DNA from: Aquimarina algicola
GTDB taxonomy: Bacteria > Bacteroidota > Bacteroidia > Flavobacteriales > Flavobacteriaceae
Reading direction: 5' to 3'
Assembly: GCF_006443095.1 (NCBI RefSeq)
Contig: NZ_VFWZ01000005.1
Span: 434,001-498,000 of the forward strand
DNA length: 64,000 nucleotides
The notes under the pieces were generated by a model. It saw only the letters and a program-made list of their open reading frames with translations. It was not told the origin of the DNA and searched no databases. A program made the position numbers and the translations under genes. This document shows, piece after piece, positions 35,089-45,129 of this stretch; position 1 is the stretch's first letter, and the number at the start of each line of letters is the position of its first letter.

Positions 35089-35886
35089 ATGTCAAATCAG
35101 TTTATTATACACCCCTCTTATGCCTCAATCGCATCTCAGATTAAGAAAGCGATAGCTAATTTTGAAGAAATTCCTGAGATTTTAGGTGATGCAGAGCGCA
35201 ATGTGATCAAAATTATAGAGATTGAAGATAAGAAGTATGCCATTAAGTCCTTTAAAATTCCTAATATCATCAATCAAATTGCATATCGCTTTTTTAGAAA
35301 ATCAAAGGCAGAGCGTTCGTATATATATGCAAATAAGCTTATAGATTTGGGAATAGGAACTCCATTTCCTGTTGCTTATGAGTTGAATACTACCTCCTTT
35401 TTATTTAAAAAAAGCTATTACATAAGTGAGCTTGTAGATTGTGACCTTACCTATAGAGAACTTACTACTGACTTTAGTATTAAAGATCATGAGGATATTT
35501 TAAGGGCCTTTACGAGGTTTACCTATACGTTACATAGAAATGGTGTTAATTTTTTAGATCATTCTCCTGGCAATACTTTAATTAAAAGAAGAGAAGAAGG
35601 TTATGATTTTTATCTGGTAGATCTTAATCGCATGGAATTTGGTGAGCTTAGTTTTGAAAAGCGAGTTAAGAATTTTTCTCGGTTAACTATCCATGAGTCT
35701 ATGATTAGAGTAATGAGTAGTGAATATGCGAGGTGTACGACAGAAAGCGAAAAGAAGATTTTTACTCTTATGTGGGAGTCAACTAAGAAGTTTCAACATA
35801 AATATTATAGAAAAATAAGAGTTAAGAAAAGAATATTCTTTTGGAAAAAGAAATATAAGACTATGATTTCTGATTCTCCGATTTAA
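35089..35886 (+). CDS. Kdo/heptose kinase-like protein (WaaP/KdkA/InaA family)
   Basis: This 265-residue protein has an atypical kinase fold used in lipopolysaccharide core phosphorylation. The ATP lysine is Lys53 in YAIKSFK, the catalytic loop is NFLDHSPGNTL with Asp157 and Asn162, and the metal aspartate is Asp178 in LVDLNRM. Homologues phosphorylate Kdo or heptose in the inner core. Its location between core-type glycosyltransferases supports that role. The 3' end overlaps the convergent GT2 gene by 26 bases. Confidence 0.78.
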   Translation: MSNQFIIHPSYASIASQIKKAIANFEEIPEILGDAERNVIKIIEIEDKKYAIKSFKIPNIINQIAYRFFRKSKAERSYIYANKLIDLGIGTPFPVAYELNTTSFLFKKSYYISELVDCDLTYRELTTDFSIKDHEDILRAFTRFTYTLHRNGVNFLDHSPGNTLIKRREEGYDFYLVDLNRMEFGELSFEKRVKNFSRLTIHESMIRVMSSEYARCTTESEKKIFTLMWESTKKFQHKYYRKIRVKKRIFFWKKKYKTMISDSPI

Positions 35887-36628
35887 TTAATTCTCTTAAT
35901 TTTATATACTTTAAGAAAGTTAGGTTAGCAGTTTGAAGACAGATAATAAACCCATTTAATCCATCTAGAAAACCTAATCTCAAAAAATAAGCTTTAAAGA
36001 ATGCCCATGAGGGATTAAATAAAATTTTCCACAAAGTAGCTTTTTTGCCAAGTTCAAAGTAAGATTTGGCAGATATGGAAGAAAATTTTTCGATTTGTGA
36101 GTTATATGCGCTATAGGTAGGGTAATTCCAGTGTAAAATATCCCCTTTGATTCTTTTATAGTTTTTAGAATCGTAAAGTTTGTAAGAGTCATGAGGGTTT
36201 ATACCTCTCCATTCACCTTTACCTTTAATAAAAGCTCTTAGTTTCTTGTCTGGATACCAATCAGAATGTTTGATCCATTGACCGCAAAAATTATTGTAAC
36301 GGTTCATGTAATACCCGTCATGTTTCCAATTTGATTTAAGCTTAATCAGCGATTCTTGTAATTCAGGAGATAAGGCTTCATCTCCATCCAAAGAAATGAT
36401 GTGATCATATGTTGCCTGAGTAATAGCAAAGTTTTTTTGTTCTCTGTAACCAAGAAATTCTTGCTGTACAAATTTTACGTTATATTTTTTGCAAATCTCT
36501 TCTGTGCGATCAGTAGAGTAAGAATCGACAACGACAATCTCATCAACAACACCCTTGAGAGATGCTAAGCATGTTTCAATTTTTCGTTCTTCGTTAAAAG
36601 TGATGATAACTCCAGAGAGCTTTACCAT
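35861..36628 (-). CDS. Glycosyltransferase family 2 (WaaE/KdtX-like)
   Basis: This 255-residue GT2 enzyme begins MVKLSGVIITFNEERKIETCL and has VVVDSYSTDRT, SLDGDEALSPEL with the DGD metal site and KLRAFIKGKGEW. It resembles the WaaE/KdtX beta-1,4-glucosyltransferase type that decorates the inner LPS core. The frame is open to 36661, but ATG 36628 gives the family start and is preferred. Its last 26 bases are antisense to the end of the Kdo-kinase-like gene. No terminator separates the two convergent genes. Confidence 0.88.
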   Translation of the reverse strand: MVKLSGVIITFNEERKIETCLASLKGVVDEIVVVDSYSTDRTEEICKKYNVKFVQQEFLGYREQKNFAITQATYDHIISLDGDEALSPELQESLIKLKSNWKHDGYYMNRYNNFCGQWIKHSDWYPDKKLRAFIKGKGEWRGINPHDSYKLYDSKNYKRIKGDILHWNYPTYSAYNSQIEKFSSISAKSYFELGKKATLWKILFNPSWAFFKAYFLRLGFLDGLNGFIICLQTANLTFLKYIKLRELIKSENQKS

Positions 36629-36758
36629 TGTTGATTGTGTTTTAAGCTTAACTTTGCGCAAAAATAACTATTTTTTATAGTTTTCTTAAACTAATATAGT
36701 TGCGGTTAGTTAAATAAATGTTTAAAGTTTTAATTGGTTTAATGAATTCTAAAATTCA

Positions 36759-37823
36759 TTATTGTAAAAGTTGATTCAAGTAACTTTTAAGTTTTGGAAT
36801 AATTAACTCCGAAGAAAATTCTTGGTATAATTTAATAGATTTTTCTTTTATTTCTTTTATTGATTTTGATTTATATAATTCTGGTTTGACATCAGCTAAA
36901 TGAATTGAGTCGTTTTTAATACCATCCTCAAACATATTCCAATCTTTTTTGATAATCCAAGGAGAGAAAATAGTAAATGTAGGAATATCCAAGGCTTTTG
37001 CCATATTTACGGCTCCTCCTTCATTACCAATTAAAATATCGCAATGATGTAAAGTAGCAATAAACCCCCGGAGACTTTTTGCAAAAACATCAAAATGAAT
37101 GTTTCTTTGTGTTTTAGGTATTGTTAAATTATAAATAGCCCTAGCGTCCTTTTCTTGATTAGGAATATAATTAAAGAGAATTTCTGCGTCTGTCAACGTA
37201 ACAATTTCATCGATTAACTTTGCCATATAATCAAACGGAAGTGTTTTTCTCATTTCACTTCCAAGTACACTAATCATTATTAATGGTTTTTTAGAAGTGA
37301 TTCCATTTGATTCTAAAAATTCTTTGGCTTTCGCTTTTTCTTCTTTTGTTAGATATATTTTCGGTTTACGAATTTCTGACGCAATTCTATGTTCGGGCAA
37401 AATCAGGCGTAAACGATTTTCTATTGCAGTACTGGCATTAGTAATGGGATCAGAATGTCTTTTAATAGTTTTTGTATATGCAAATTGAGTATACCATTTA
37501 TAAAAAGATACTCTTTTCTTTGCTCCAGAAAACAAAGAGATAAGGTTACTTTCTAATTTGCCATAGACATCTATAACATAGTCATATTTTGTATTTCGGA
37601 TTTGTAAAAGAAATTTGAATAAAGACTTTTTGCTATCTCGATGTTCATTTTTGAATTCTATGATGCGATCAAAAAATGGATTTTCAAGAATAACGGGTTT
37701 GGTATTAGAATTCACCAAAAAATCTATAGTAGCATTGGGGTATTCTTTGCGCAATACCTCACAAATGACAGTACTTGTAAGTACATCACCAATCATTTTT
37801 TGTTGAATTACTAGAATTTTCAT
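36759..37823 (-). CDS. Glycosyltransferase family 9 (LPS heptosyltransferase-like)
   Basis: This 354-residue GT-B protein belongs to the ADP-heptose:LPS heptosyltransferase family: QQKMIGDVLTSTVICEVL at the N-terminus with the acceptor-side aspartate, a central KKPLIMISVLGSEMRKTLPF and the donor site CDILIGNEGGAVNMAKALDIPTFTIFSPW, in which the usual GPDSG-type motif reads GNEGG. It probably adds heptose or another sugar to the LPS core. It lies 130 bases upstream (in transcription order) of the WaaE-like GT2 gene, and downstream of a possible dapD terminator. Confidence 0.88.
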   Translation of the reverse strand: MKILVIQQKMIGDVLTSTVICEVLRKEYPNATIDFLVNSNTKPVILENPFFDRIIEFKNEHRDSKKSLFKFLLQIRNTKYDYVIDVYGKLESNLISLFSGAKKRVSFYKWYTQFAYTKTIKRHSDPITNASTAIENRLRLILPEHRIASEIRKPKIYLTKEEKAKAKEFLESNGITSKKPLIMISVLGSEMRKTLPFDYMAKLIDEIVTLTDAEILFNYIPNQEKDARAIYNLTIPKTQRNIHFDVFAKSLRGFIATLHHCDILIGNEGGAVNMAKALDIPTFTIFSPWIIKKDWNMFEDGIKNDSIHLADVKPELYKSKSIKEIKEKSIKLYQEFSSELIIPKLKSYLNQLLQ

Positions 37824-37842
37824 AGTTGCTAGAATAATAAAT

Positions 37843-37878
37843 ACTAAGCCTACTTATTTATGTAAAAGTAAGCTTAGT
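37843..37878 (-). terminator. Possible terminator after dapD
   Basis: ACTAAGCCTACTT (37843-37855) pairs with AAGTAAGCTTAGT (37866-37878), one mismatch in 13. It is 23 bases downstream of the dapD stop on the minus strand. The T tract is weak. Confidence 0.5.
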
Positions 37879-37900
37879 TCTTCTTTAGCTTTTGTAAATC

Positions 37901-38716
37901 TTAAACAGCAACATCATATTCTCTAAGAGCATCGTTAAGAGAAGTCTTCTTATCAGTACTTTCTTTACGTTTCCCTATGATCAATGCACATGGAACATTA
38001 TAAGCTCCCGCTGAAAATTGTTTTGTATAGCTTCCCGGAATAACAACAGATCCTGCCGGTACAACGCCTTTTCTTTCTACAGGGGTATCTCCTGTAACAT
38101 CTATAATCTTAGTTGAGGCTGTCAGTACAACATTAGCGCCTAAAACAGCTTCTTTTTCAACACGAACTCCTTCAACTACAATACATCTAGAACCAATAAA
38201 TGCATTATCTTCTATAATAACAGGCGCTGCTTGTAATGGTTCAAGTACTCCACCAATACCAACACCTCCGCTTAGATGAACATTTTTTCCTATTTGTGCA
38301 CAACTACCTACAGTAGCCCAGGTATCTACCATAGTTCCTTCATCAACATAAGCTCCTATATTTACATAGCTAGGCATTAATATAGTGCCTGGCGAGATAT
38401 ACGCACCATGTCTTGCAACTGCGTTCGGAACTACTCTGATTCCTTTTTCTTCATATCCTTTTTTTAATGGAATTTTATCATGATATTCAAATATTCCTGC
38501 TTCTAAAGTTTCCATTTTCTGAATAGGAAAATACAAAACAACTCCTTTTTTTACCCATTCATTTACCTGCCACCCATCTGATAGAGGTTCTGCTACTCTT
38601 AATTCGCCAACATCTAGTAGGTTTACAACTTCACGTATTGCATTTTGAGTATCAGTTTCTTTTAAAAGGCTTCTGTCTTTCCATGCCTTTTCTATGATTT
38701 CTTTTAGCTGGTTCAT
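37901..38716 (-). CDS. dapD: Tetrahydrodipicolinate N-succinyltransferase
   Basis: DapD transfers succinyl from succinyl-CoA to tetrahydrodipicolinate in the succinylase branch of diaminopimelate and lysine synthesis. The 271-residue protein has the N-terminal helical domain and a left-handed beta-helix of hexapeptide repeats from about 105 to 240 (VNIGAYVDEGTMVDTWATVG, HLSGGVGIGGVLEP). ATG 38716 is chosen; a TTG at 38719 is also in frame. With lysA elsewhere in this window, both ends of this pathway are present, in separate transcription units. Confidence 0.95.
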   Translation of the reverse strand: MNQLKEIIEKAWKDRSLLKETDTQNAIREVVNLLDVGELRVAEPLSDGWQVNEWVKKGVVLYFPIQKMETLEAGIFEYHDKIPLKKGYEEKGIRVVPNAVARHGAYISPGTILMPSYVNIGAYVDEGTMVDTWATVGSCAQIGKNVHLSGGVGIGGVLEPLQAAPVIIEDNAFIGSRCIVVEGVRVEKEAVLGANVVLTASTKIIDVTGDTPVERKGVVPAGSVVIPGSYTKQFSAGAYNVPCALIIGKRKESTDKKTSLNDALREYDVAV

Positions 38717-38732
38717 CAAATTAAATTTTTTT

Positions 38733-38740
38733 CAAATATA
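38733..38740 (-). promoter_or_regulatory. -7 promoter element of dapD
   Basis: On the minus strand this reads TATATTTG, a match to TAnnTTTG, ending 16 bases before the dapD ATG. No -33 TTG was found at normal spacing. Confidence 0.5.
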
Positions 38741-38829
38741 ATAGCTTCCATATTAAAAAGAATAAAGAATATGGATAAATCCTGTTTTAGTAAACCTTTA
38801 ATAAATATGTTCGTTTTATAATATTGTCA

Positions 38830-38837
38830 TATTTTTG
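38830..38837 (+). promoter_or_regulatory. -7 promoter element of ruvX
   Basis: TATTTTTG matches TAnnTTTG and lies 11 bases before the ruvX ATG at 38849. The leader would be very short. The -33 element is weak (TTCG at 38810-38813). Confidence 0.5.
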
Positions 38838-38848
38838 CAAAAAAATAT

Positions 38849-39259
38849 ATGGCACGTATTTTAGCAATAGATTATGGAGGTAAGCGATGTGGGATTGCAG
38901 TTACAGACGAATCTCAAATCATTGCTTCTGGATTAACCACTATTGATACTCAAAAATTATTAGAGTGGTTAAAAGCTTATGTTTCAGAAGAAGAAGTAGA
39001 ATTGTTCATTATTGGTGAACCCAAAAGATTACATGGCGAATCTTCAGAAAGCGAAAAGTTAATTCAGCTTTTTCTGGAAAAACTTGGTAAAACGATTCCT
39101 GATATTCCTGTAAAAAGAATTGATGAGCGTTTTACTTCAAAAATAGCTTTTAATACGATGATTGCCAGCGGTATTTCAAAAAAGAAAAGACAAAATAAAG
39201 CATTGGTAGATCAAATCAGTGCTACGATTATACTACAAGATTATTTGTATAATCGATAA
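38849..39259 (+). CDS. ruvX: Holliday-junction resolvase-like / pre-16S rRNA nuclease YqgF
   Basis: This 136-residue RNase H-fold nuclease processes the 5' end of 16S rRNA and has also been described as a Holliday-junction resolvase. Conserved parts are ILAIDYGGKRCGIAVTDES (first aspartate at residue 7), FIIGEPKRLHGESSES near 52-67, VKRIDERFTSKIA near 90-102 and the late aspartate in ALVDQISATIILQDYL. It starts an apparent plus-strand run: def follows 32 bases later. Confidence 0.92.
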   Translation: MARILAIDYGGKRCGIAVTDESQIIASGLTTIDTQKLLEWLKAYVSEEEVELFIIGEPKRLHGESSESEKLIQLFLEKLGKTIPDIPVKRIDERFTSKIAFNTMIASGISKKKRQNKALVDQISATIILQDYLYNR

Positions 39260-39291
39260 AAAATAACAATTAAGTAATAAAAAATCATTTC

Positions 39292-39882
39292 ATGATATTT
39301 CCCATTGTAGCATACGGAGATCCGGTATTAAAAAAGAAAGCAAAAAATATAGATAAAGAATATAAAAACTTATCTGAGCTGATAGAGAATATGTTTGAAA
39401 CTATGTATAATGCTCATGGTGTTGGTTTGGCTGCTCCACAAATTGGTCTTCCGATTCGATTGTTCATAGTAGATGCAGAGCCTTTTTCTGAAGATGAAGA
39501 GTTATCAGAAGAAGAGCAACAAAAGCTTAAAGGATTTAAAAAAGTTTTTATTAATCCTACCATTGTAGAAGAGACTGGAGAAGAATGGGCTTTTACAGAA
39601 GGTTGTTTAAGTATTCCTGATATTAGAGAAGATGTATTCAGAAATGAAACAATCAAAATCCATTATTTTGATGAAAACTTTGAAGAATATACAGAAGTAT
39701 ATGATGGTTTATCAGCTAGAGTTATTCAACATGAATATGATCATATAGAAGGTATTTTATTTACAGATAAACTATCTAGTCTTAAAAAACGTTTAATCAA
39801 AGGAAAATTAGCAAACATATCAAAAGGTAAGATCAATCCTGATTATAGAATGCGTTTTCCTTTACAGAAAAAAACAAGATAA
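39292..39882 (+). CDS. def: Peptide deformylase
   Basis: The enzyme removes the formyl group from nascent protein N-termini. The three family motifs are present: GVGLAAPQIG at 43-52, EGCLSIP at 103-109 with the metal-ligand Cys105, and QHEYDHIEG at 146-154 with ligands His147 and His151 and catalytic Glu148. It is 196 residues, with an acidic insertion near 65-80 (SEDEELSEEEQQKLKG) that is usual for Bacteroidota. ruvX, def and the DUF5606 gene lie together on one strand. Confidence 0.96.
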   Translation: MIFPIVAYGDPVLKKKAKNIDKEYKNLSELIENMFETMYNAHGVGLAAPQIGLPIRLFIVDAEPFSEDEELSEEEQQKLKGFKKVFINPTIVEETGEEWAFTEGCLSIPDIREDVFRNETIKIHYFDENFEEYTEVYDGLSARVIQHEYDHIEGILFTDKLSSLKKRLIKGKLANISKGKINPDYRMRFPLQKKTR

Positions 39883-39971
39883 GTCGATTTTTGAACAAAA
39901 TAATTTGTGCAAATTAATGTTTGATTTTTAAAACGAACTGTAGATATTTGCCAACTTTGAAATTAAAATAT

Positions 39972-40394
39972 ATGAGTTTAGATAAAATACTTGCAATTTC
40001 AGGTAAACCGGGTTTATACGAGCTGAAAACACAAACTAGAAGTGGGTTTTTAGCAGAATCTTTATTAGATGGAAAAAAACTATCGGTAAGCATGAGGCAT
40101 AATGTTAGTGTACTTAGTGAAATTGCTATTTATACATTTTCAGAAGAAGTTCCTTTACGAGAAATATTCAGTAAAATATTCGAAAAAGAAAATGGAGGAC
40201 AAGCTATTAATCACAAAGAATCTAAAAATAAACTAGAATCTTATTTTAGTGAGATATTACCTGATTATGATGAAGATCGAGTATATGTGAGTGATATGAA
40301 AAAAGTTTTTCAGTGGTACAATATTTTACAATCCAAAGGATTAACAGACTTCTCTGATCCAAAAGATCAAGAAGCAGGAGAGGAAGAAGAATAA
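39972..40394 (+). CDS. DUF5606 family protein
   Basis: This 140-residue protein starts MSLDKILAISGKPGLYELKTQT, the conserved N-terminus of the Bacteroidota DUF5606 family, and ends in an acidic tail (EAGEEEE). An upstream ATG at 39921 adds 17 unlikely residues and is rejected. The N-terminal segment may fold as a small beta-barrel-like nucleic-acid-binding domain, but this is only inference. Conserved linkage with def in related genomes is my recollection. No catalytic motif is seen. Confidence 0.75.
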   Translation: MSLDKILAISGKPGLYELKTQTRSGFLAESLLDGKKLSVSMRHNVSVLSEIAIYTFSEEVPLREIFSKIFEKENGGQAINHKESKNKLESYFSEILPDYDEDRVYVSDMKKVFQWYNILQSKGLTDFSDPKDQEAGEEEE

Positions 40395-40512
40395 AGAGTA
40401 CAGTATTGTCTGTTTTTCAAAACATTAGCTCTGAGTTTTTTAAGGATAAAAAATACTATTCTAAAATCTCAGATTAATTTTAATTTGATGACTATACTTA
40501 TGACTTGTTTTG

Positions 40513-40520
40513 TACTTTTG
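40513..40520 (+). promoter_or_regulatory. -7 promoter element of pyrG
   Basis: TACTTTTG matches TAnnTTTG and lies 40 bases before the pyrG ATG. The nearest TTTG upstream (40484-40487) is 25 bases away, slightly too far for the consensus spacing. Confidence 0.55.
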
Positions 40521-40548
40521 CGCAAAATTTAGAATACAATCTTACTAA

Positions 40549-42201
<1,653 letters not shown>

Positions 42202-42242
42202 TGATTGGCTAGATAATTGACAATTAAATAAAAAATAACTTT

Positions 42243-42278
42243 AAAAGCCTTTCTAATACATTTAAGATAAGGCTTTTT
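42243..42278 (+). terminator. Terminator between pyrG and yidC
   Basis: AAAAGCCTT (42243-42251) pairs with AAGGCTTTT (42269-42277), with extra pairs inside a 17-base loop, and T5 follows. It lies just before the yidC ATG at 42291, so it may attenuate rather than fully end transcription. Confidence 0.7.
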
Positions 42279-42290
42279 ATACATAAATAC

Positions 42291-44180
42291 ATGGAAGAAA
42301 AAAAATTTGATCTCAATTCGATAATAGGGTTTGCGCTTATTTTTGGAATTATTGTTTGGATGTTTTATTTAAATCAGCCAACTCCTGAAGAAATAGAAGC
42401 AGAAAAAGCCAAAAAAGAACAAGCTGAAGCTCAAGAGAAAAAAGAAAATAAAGAGAACAAAGATTTTATTGTTGATGAAAATAATGTTACTGCTGTAAAT
42501 CCTCAAGATTCGTTAGCATTACAAAAAGCAAAATCTCAACTAGGAGCATTTGCGTATTCATCTAGTTTGTCATCGGCAAAAGAAGGAACTACGACTATAG
42601 AGAATGAGGTGTTACGCTTAAAAGTAAGTAATAGAGGAGGACATGTTGTTGAAGCGCAGCTAAAAAATTTCAAAACATATGACTCTATTCCAATGTATTT
42701 AATAAAAGATGGTAAAAATTCATCTTTTAACCTGAATTTTGGTACTACAGATAACAGGACCATTAATACTAAAGATTTATTTTTTGAGCCTACTGTTTCC
42801 AAAAATGGAGAGAACACTGTTTTGTCGATGAAGTTAAAAACGTCTTCTTCTCAGTTCTTAGAATACAGATATGAAATGAAACCTAATGATTATATGGTAG
42901 ATTTTACGATTAGGTCTCAAGGTTTACAACAAGTATTTAGTGCCAATCATGCACCAACATTAGATTGGAAATTACAAGGAATAAGACATGCCAAAAGTGC
43001 TGCTTACGAAAACAGATATACAGAACTGTCTTTTGAATATGAAGGAGGTAAAGATGATTATTTGGGACAAGGAGATTTTACAGATGATGAGGCAGAAGAT
43101 GTAACTTGGATTGCTTTTGAACAACACTTTTTTACATCAATATTACTAACAGATACTCCTTTTAAAACAGCTTCACTTACATCTAAAAATGTAGCCAATT
43201 CAAGTGATCTTGCTGATAAGGATATAAAAGTGACCAAAGAGTTTTCTGCTACGATACCTTTAGCATTGCAAGGAGGAGAACTTAGTTATGCAATGGATTG
43301 GTATTATGGTCCAACAGATTATAAAATTCTGAACTCTTATAAGCGAAATCTTGATGAAATAGTGCCGCTAGGATGGGGAATCTTTGGATGGATAAACAGA
43401 TATTTATTTATTCCTTTCTTTGGTTTCTTAAGTGGCTTTTTGCCATACGGTATTGCAATTATTGTTATGACGATAATAGTACGTATTGTACTTTCTCCTG
43501 TTACTTATAAATCTTACGTATCTCAAGCAAAAATGAAAGTTTTGCGCCCCGAGATTACAGAAATCAATGAAAAATATAAGGATAATGCAATGAAGAGACA
43601 GCAAGAAACAATGGCTCTTTATGGTAAGGCTGGAGTAAATCCTATGAGTGGTTGTCTACCGGCATTAATGCAAATTCCGGTGTTTTATGCTTTATTCAAT
43701 TTCTTCCCAAGTGCTTTTGAGTTAAGACAAAAAAGTTTTTTATGGGCAGATGATTTGTCAAGTTATGATACTATAGCACAGTTACCTTTTGAAATCCCAT
43801 TTTATGGAGATCATATCAGTCTGTTTCCAATATTAGCTTCTGTAGCAATATTCATTTACATGACAATGACAACAGGACAAACAATGCAGGCTCCACAACC
43901 GGGAATGCCTAATATGAAGTTTATCATGTACTTGTCGCCATTAATGATGCTCTTTTTCTTCAACAACTATGCTAGTGGATTATCGCTCTATTATTTTATC
44001 TCTAATTTAATTACGATAGGAATAATGTTAGTTATTAAAAAAGTAATTATTAATGAAGATAAAATTCATGCAAAAATTCAAGAGAATAAGAAAAAACCTA
44101 AAAAACAAGGTAAATTTCAAAAGAAAATGAAAGAGCTCATGGAGCAGGCAGAGCAACAACAAAAAGCTAAAAAGAAGTAA
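42291..44180 (+). CDS. yidC: Membrane protein insertase YidC
   Basis: YidC inserts and folds inner-membrane proteins, alone or with SecYEG. The 629-residue protein has an N-terminal transmembrane anchor (IIGFALIFGIIVWMFYL, about 11-27), a charged linker, a large periplasmic P1 domain (about 75-350) and the five-helix insertase core starting near 365 (GWINRYLFIPFFGFL). The core includes the conserved RIVLSPVTYKSYVSQAKM and the hydrophilic-groove arginine region. The C-terminus is a lysine-rich tail typical of proteins that bind ribosomes. The length fits Bacteroidota YidC. Confidence 0.96.
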   Translation: MEEKKFDLNSIIGFALIFGIIVWMFYLNQPTPEEIEAEKAKKEQAEAQEKKENKENKDFIVDENNVTAVNPQDSLALQKAKSQLGAFAYSSSLSSAKEGTTTIENEVLRLKVSNRGGHVVEAQLKNFKTYDSIPMYLIKDGKNSSFNLNFGTTDNRTINTKDLFFEPTVSKNGENTVLSMKLKTSSSQFLEYRYEMKPNDYMVDFTIRSQGLQQVFSANHAPTLDWKLQGIRHAKSAAYENRYTELSFEYEGGKDDYLGQGDFTDDEAEDVTWIAFEQHFFTSILLTDTPFKTASLTSKNVANSSDLADKDIKVTKEFSATIPLALQGGELSYAMDWYYGPTDYKILNSYKRNLDEIVPLGWGIFGWINRYLFIPFFGFLSGFLPYGIAIIVMTIIVRIVLSPVTYKSYVSQAKMKVLRPEITEINEKYKDNAMKRQQETMALYGKAGVNPMSGCLPALMQIPVFYALFNFFPSAFELRQKSFLWADDLSSYDTIAQLPFEIPFYGDHISLFPILASVAIFIYMTMTTGQTMQAPQPGMPNMKFIMYLSPLMMLFFFNNYASGLSLYYFISNLITIGIMLVIKKVIINEDKIHAKIQENKKKPKKQGKFQKKMKELMEQAEQQQKAKKK

Positions 44181-44196
44181 TTCACAAAAAATAATG

Positions 44197-44220
44197 AGCC
44201 CCTTTTTAGGGGCTTTTTTT
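44197..44220 (+). terminator. Rho-independent terminator after yidC
   Basis: AGCCCCT (44197-44203) pairs with AGGGGCT (44208-44214) around TTTT, followed by T6. An A-rich tract precedes it. Confidence 0.92.
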
Positions 44221-44326
44221 GTGATATTAGTAACTTTTTTTAGATTTGATTATCTTTTAATTGGTATAATTTTTGAAAATAACATACGTTGAAATAATAC
44301 CCTAAATTATTATTATTTAAATTACT

Positions 44327-45007
44327 ATGCGTAGTTTCTCTTTATTCTTTGTTCTGTTTTACACATGTTTTTTGGCAACGGCACAAAAATATAATCAATT
44401 TGATGCCAATGGTAAAAGACATGGTAAATGGCAAAAAAAATATGAAGATACCGATCAACTTCGTTATGAAGGAACTTTTGATCATGGCAAAGAAGTAGGA
44501 GAATTTAAATTTTATAAACCCAATAGCGATAAATTTCCTACGGCAATAAAAACTTTTTCAAAACAAAATGATACTGTTCGTTTGAAGTATTTTACACAGA
44601 AAGGAAAAGTAATCAGTGAAGGAAAGATGGTCGGTAGAGATCGTGTTGGATTGTGGAAATACTATCATAAGGGTTCTAATAAAATAATGATGACAGAAAA
44701 CTATGAAGCGGGTAAATTGAATGGCGAACAGCTTACTTATTTTCAGAATGGACAACTGACAGAAAAGAATAATTACATCAATGGGAAACGTAATGGAAAA
44801 CGATTCATATACTCAGAGACAGGTGTAGTTATGAAAGAGTTTTTGTATGAAAATGGAGTCTTGCATGGTCCTGTCAAATATTTTGATCCTGAAGGTAAAT
44901 TATTGATAGAAGGTAATTATAAGAGAGATAGAAAAGATGGGCTTTGGAAATATTACAAAGATGGAAAATTATCAGAACAAAAAATATTCCCATTAAATAA
45001 TGGGTAA
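44327..45007 (+). CDS. Exported MORN/YwqK-repeat protein
   Basis: A signal peptide (MRSFSLFFVLFYTCFLATA) precedes about seven MORN-like repeats with the pattern YxNGxLxGxxxxYxxNGxLxxE, for example QLTYFQNGQLTEKNNYINGK near 138-157 and KYFDPEGKLLIEGNYKRD near 183-200. Such proteins are often called YwqK-family antitoxins after a Bacillus example, but this one is exported and has no toxin partner. A periplasmic or surface structural role is more likely. It is 226 residues. Confidence 0.75.
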   Translation: MRSFSLFFVLFYTCFLATAQKYNQFDANGKRHGKWQKKYEDTDQLRYEGTFDHGKEVGEFKFYKPNSDKFPTAIKTFSKQNDTVRLKYFTQKGKVISEGKMVGRDRVGLWKYYHKGSNKIMMTENYEAGKLNGEQLTYFQNGQLTEKNNYINGKRNGKRFIYSETGVVMKEFLYENGVLHGPVKYFDPEGKLLIEGNYKRDRKDGLWKYYKDGKLSEQKIFPLNNG

Positions 45008-45085
45008 ACTATAGTATCAATTAATACAATATCACAATAAGTAAAACTCATAAAGCAATACATTAGTGTTGCTTTTTTTATTTAG

Positions 45086-45093
45086 TATTTTTG
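45086..45093 (+). promoter_or_regulatory. -7 promoter element of mnmA
   Basis: TATTTTTG matches TAnnTTTG, 36 bases before the mnmA ATG at 45130. A TTG at 45069-45071 is only 14 bases upstream, shorter than consensus. Confidence 0.5.
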
Positions 45094-45129
45094 CAAAAGA
45101 ATTACAAAATTTAAAAGAAAGGATTTTTG

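Noticed and set aside
44327..45007. YwqK antitoxin of a toxin-antitoxin pair
   Set aside because: It is exported and has no toxin neighbour; MORN repeats explain the similarity.
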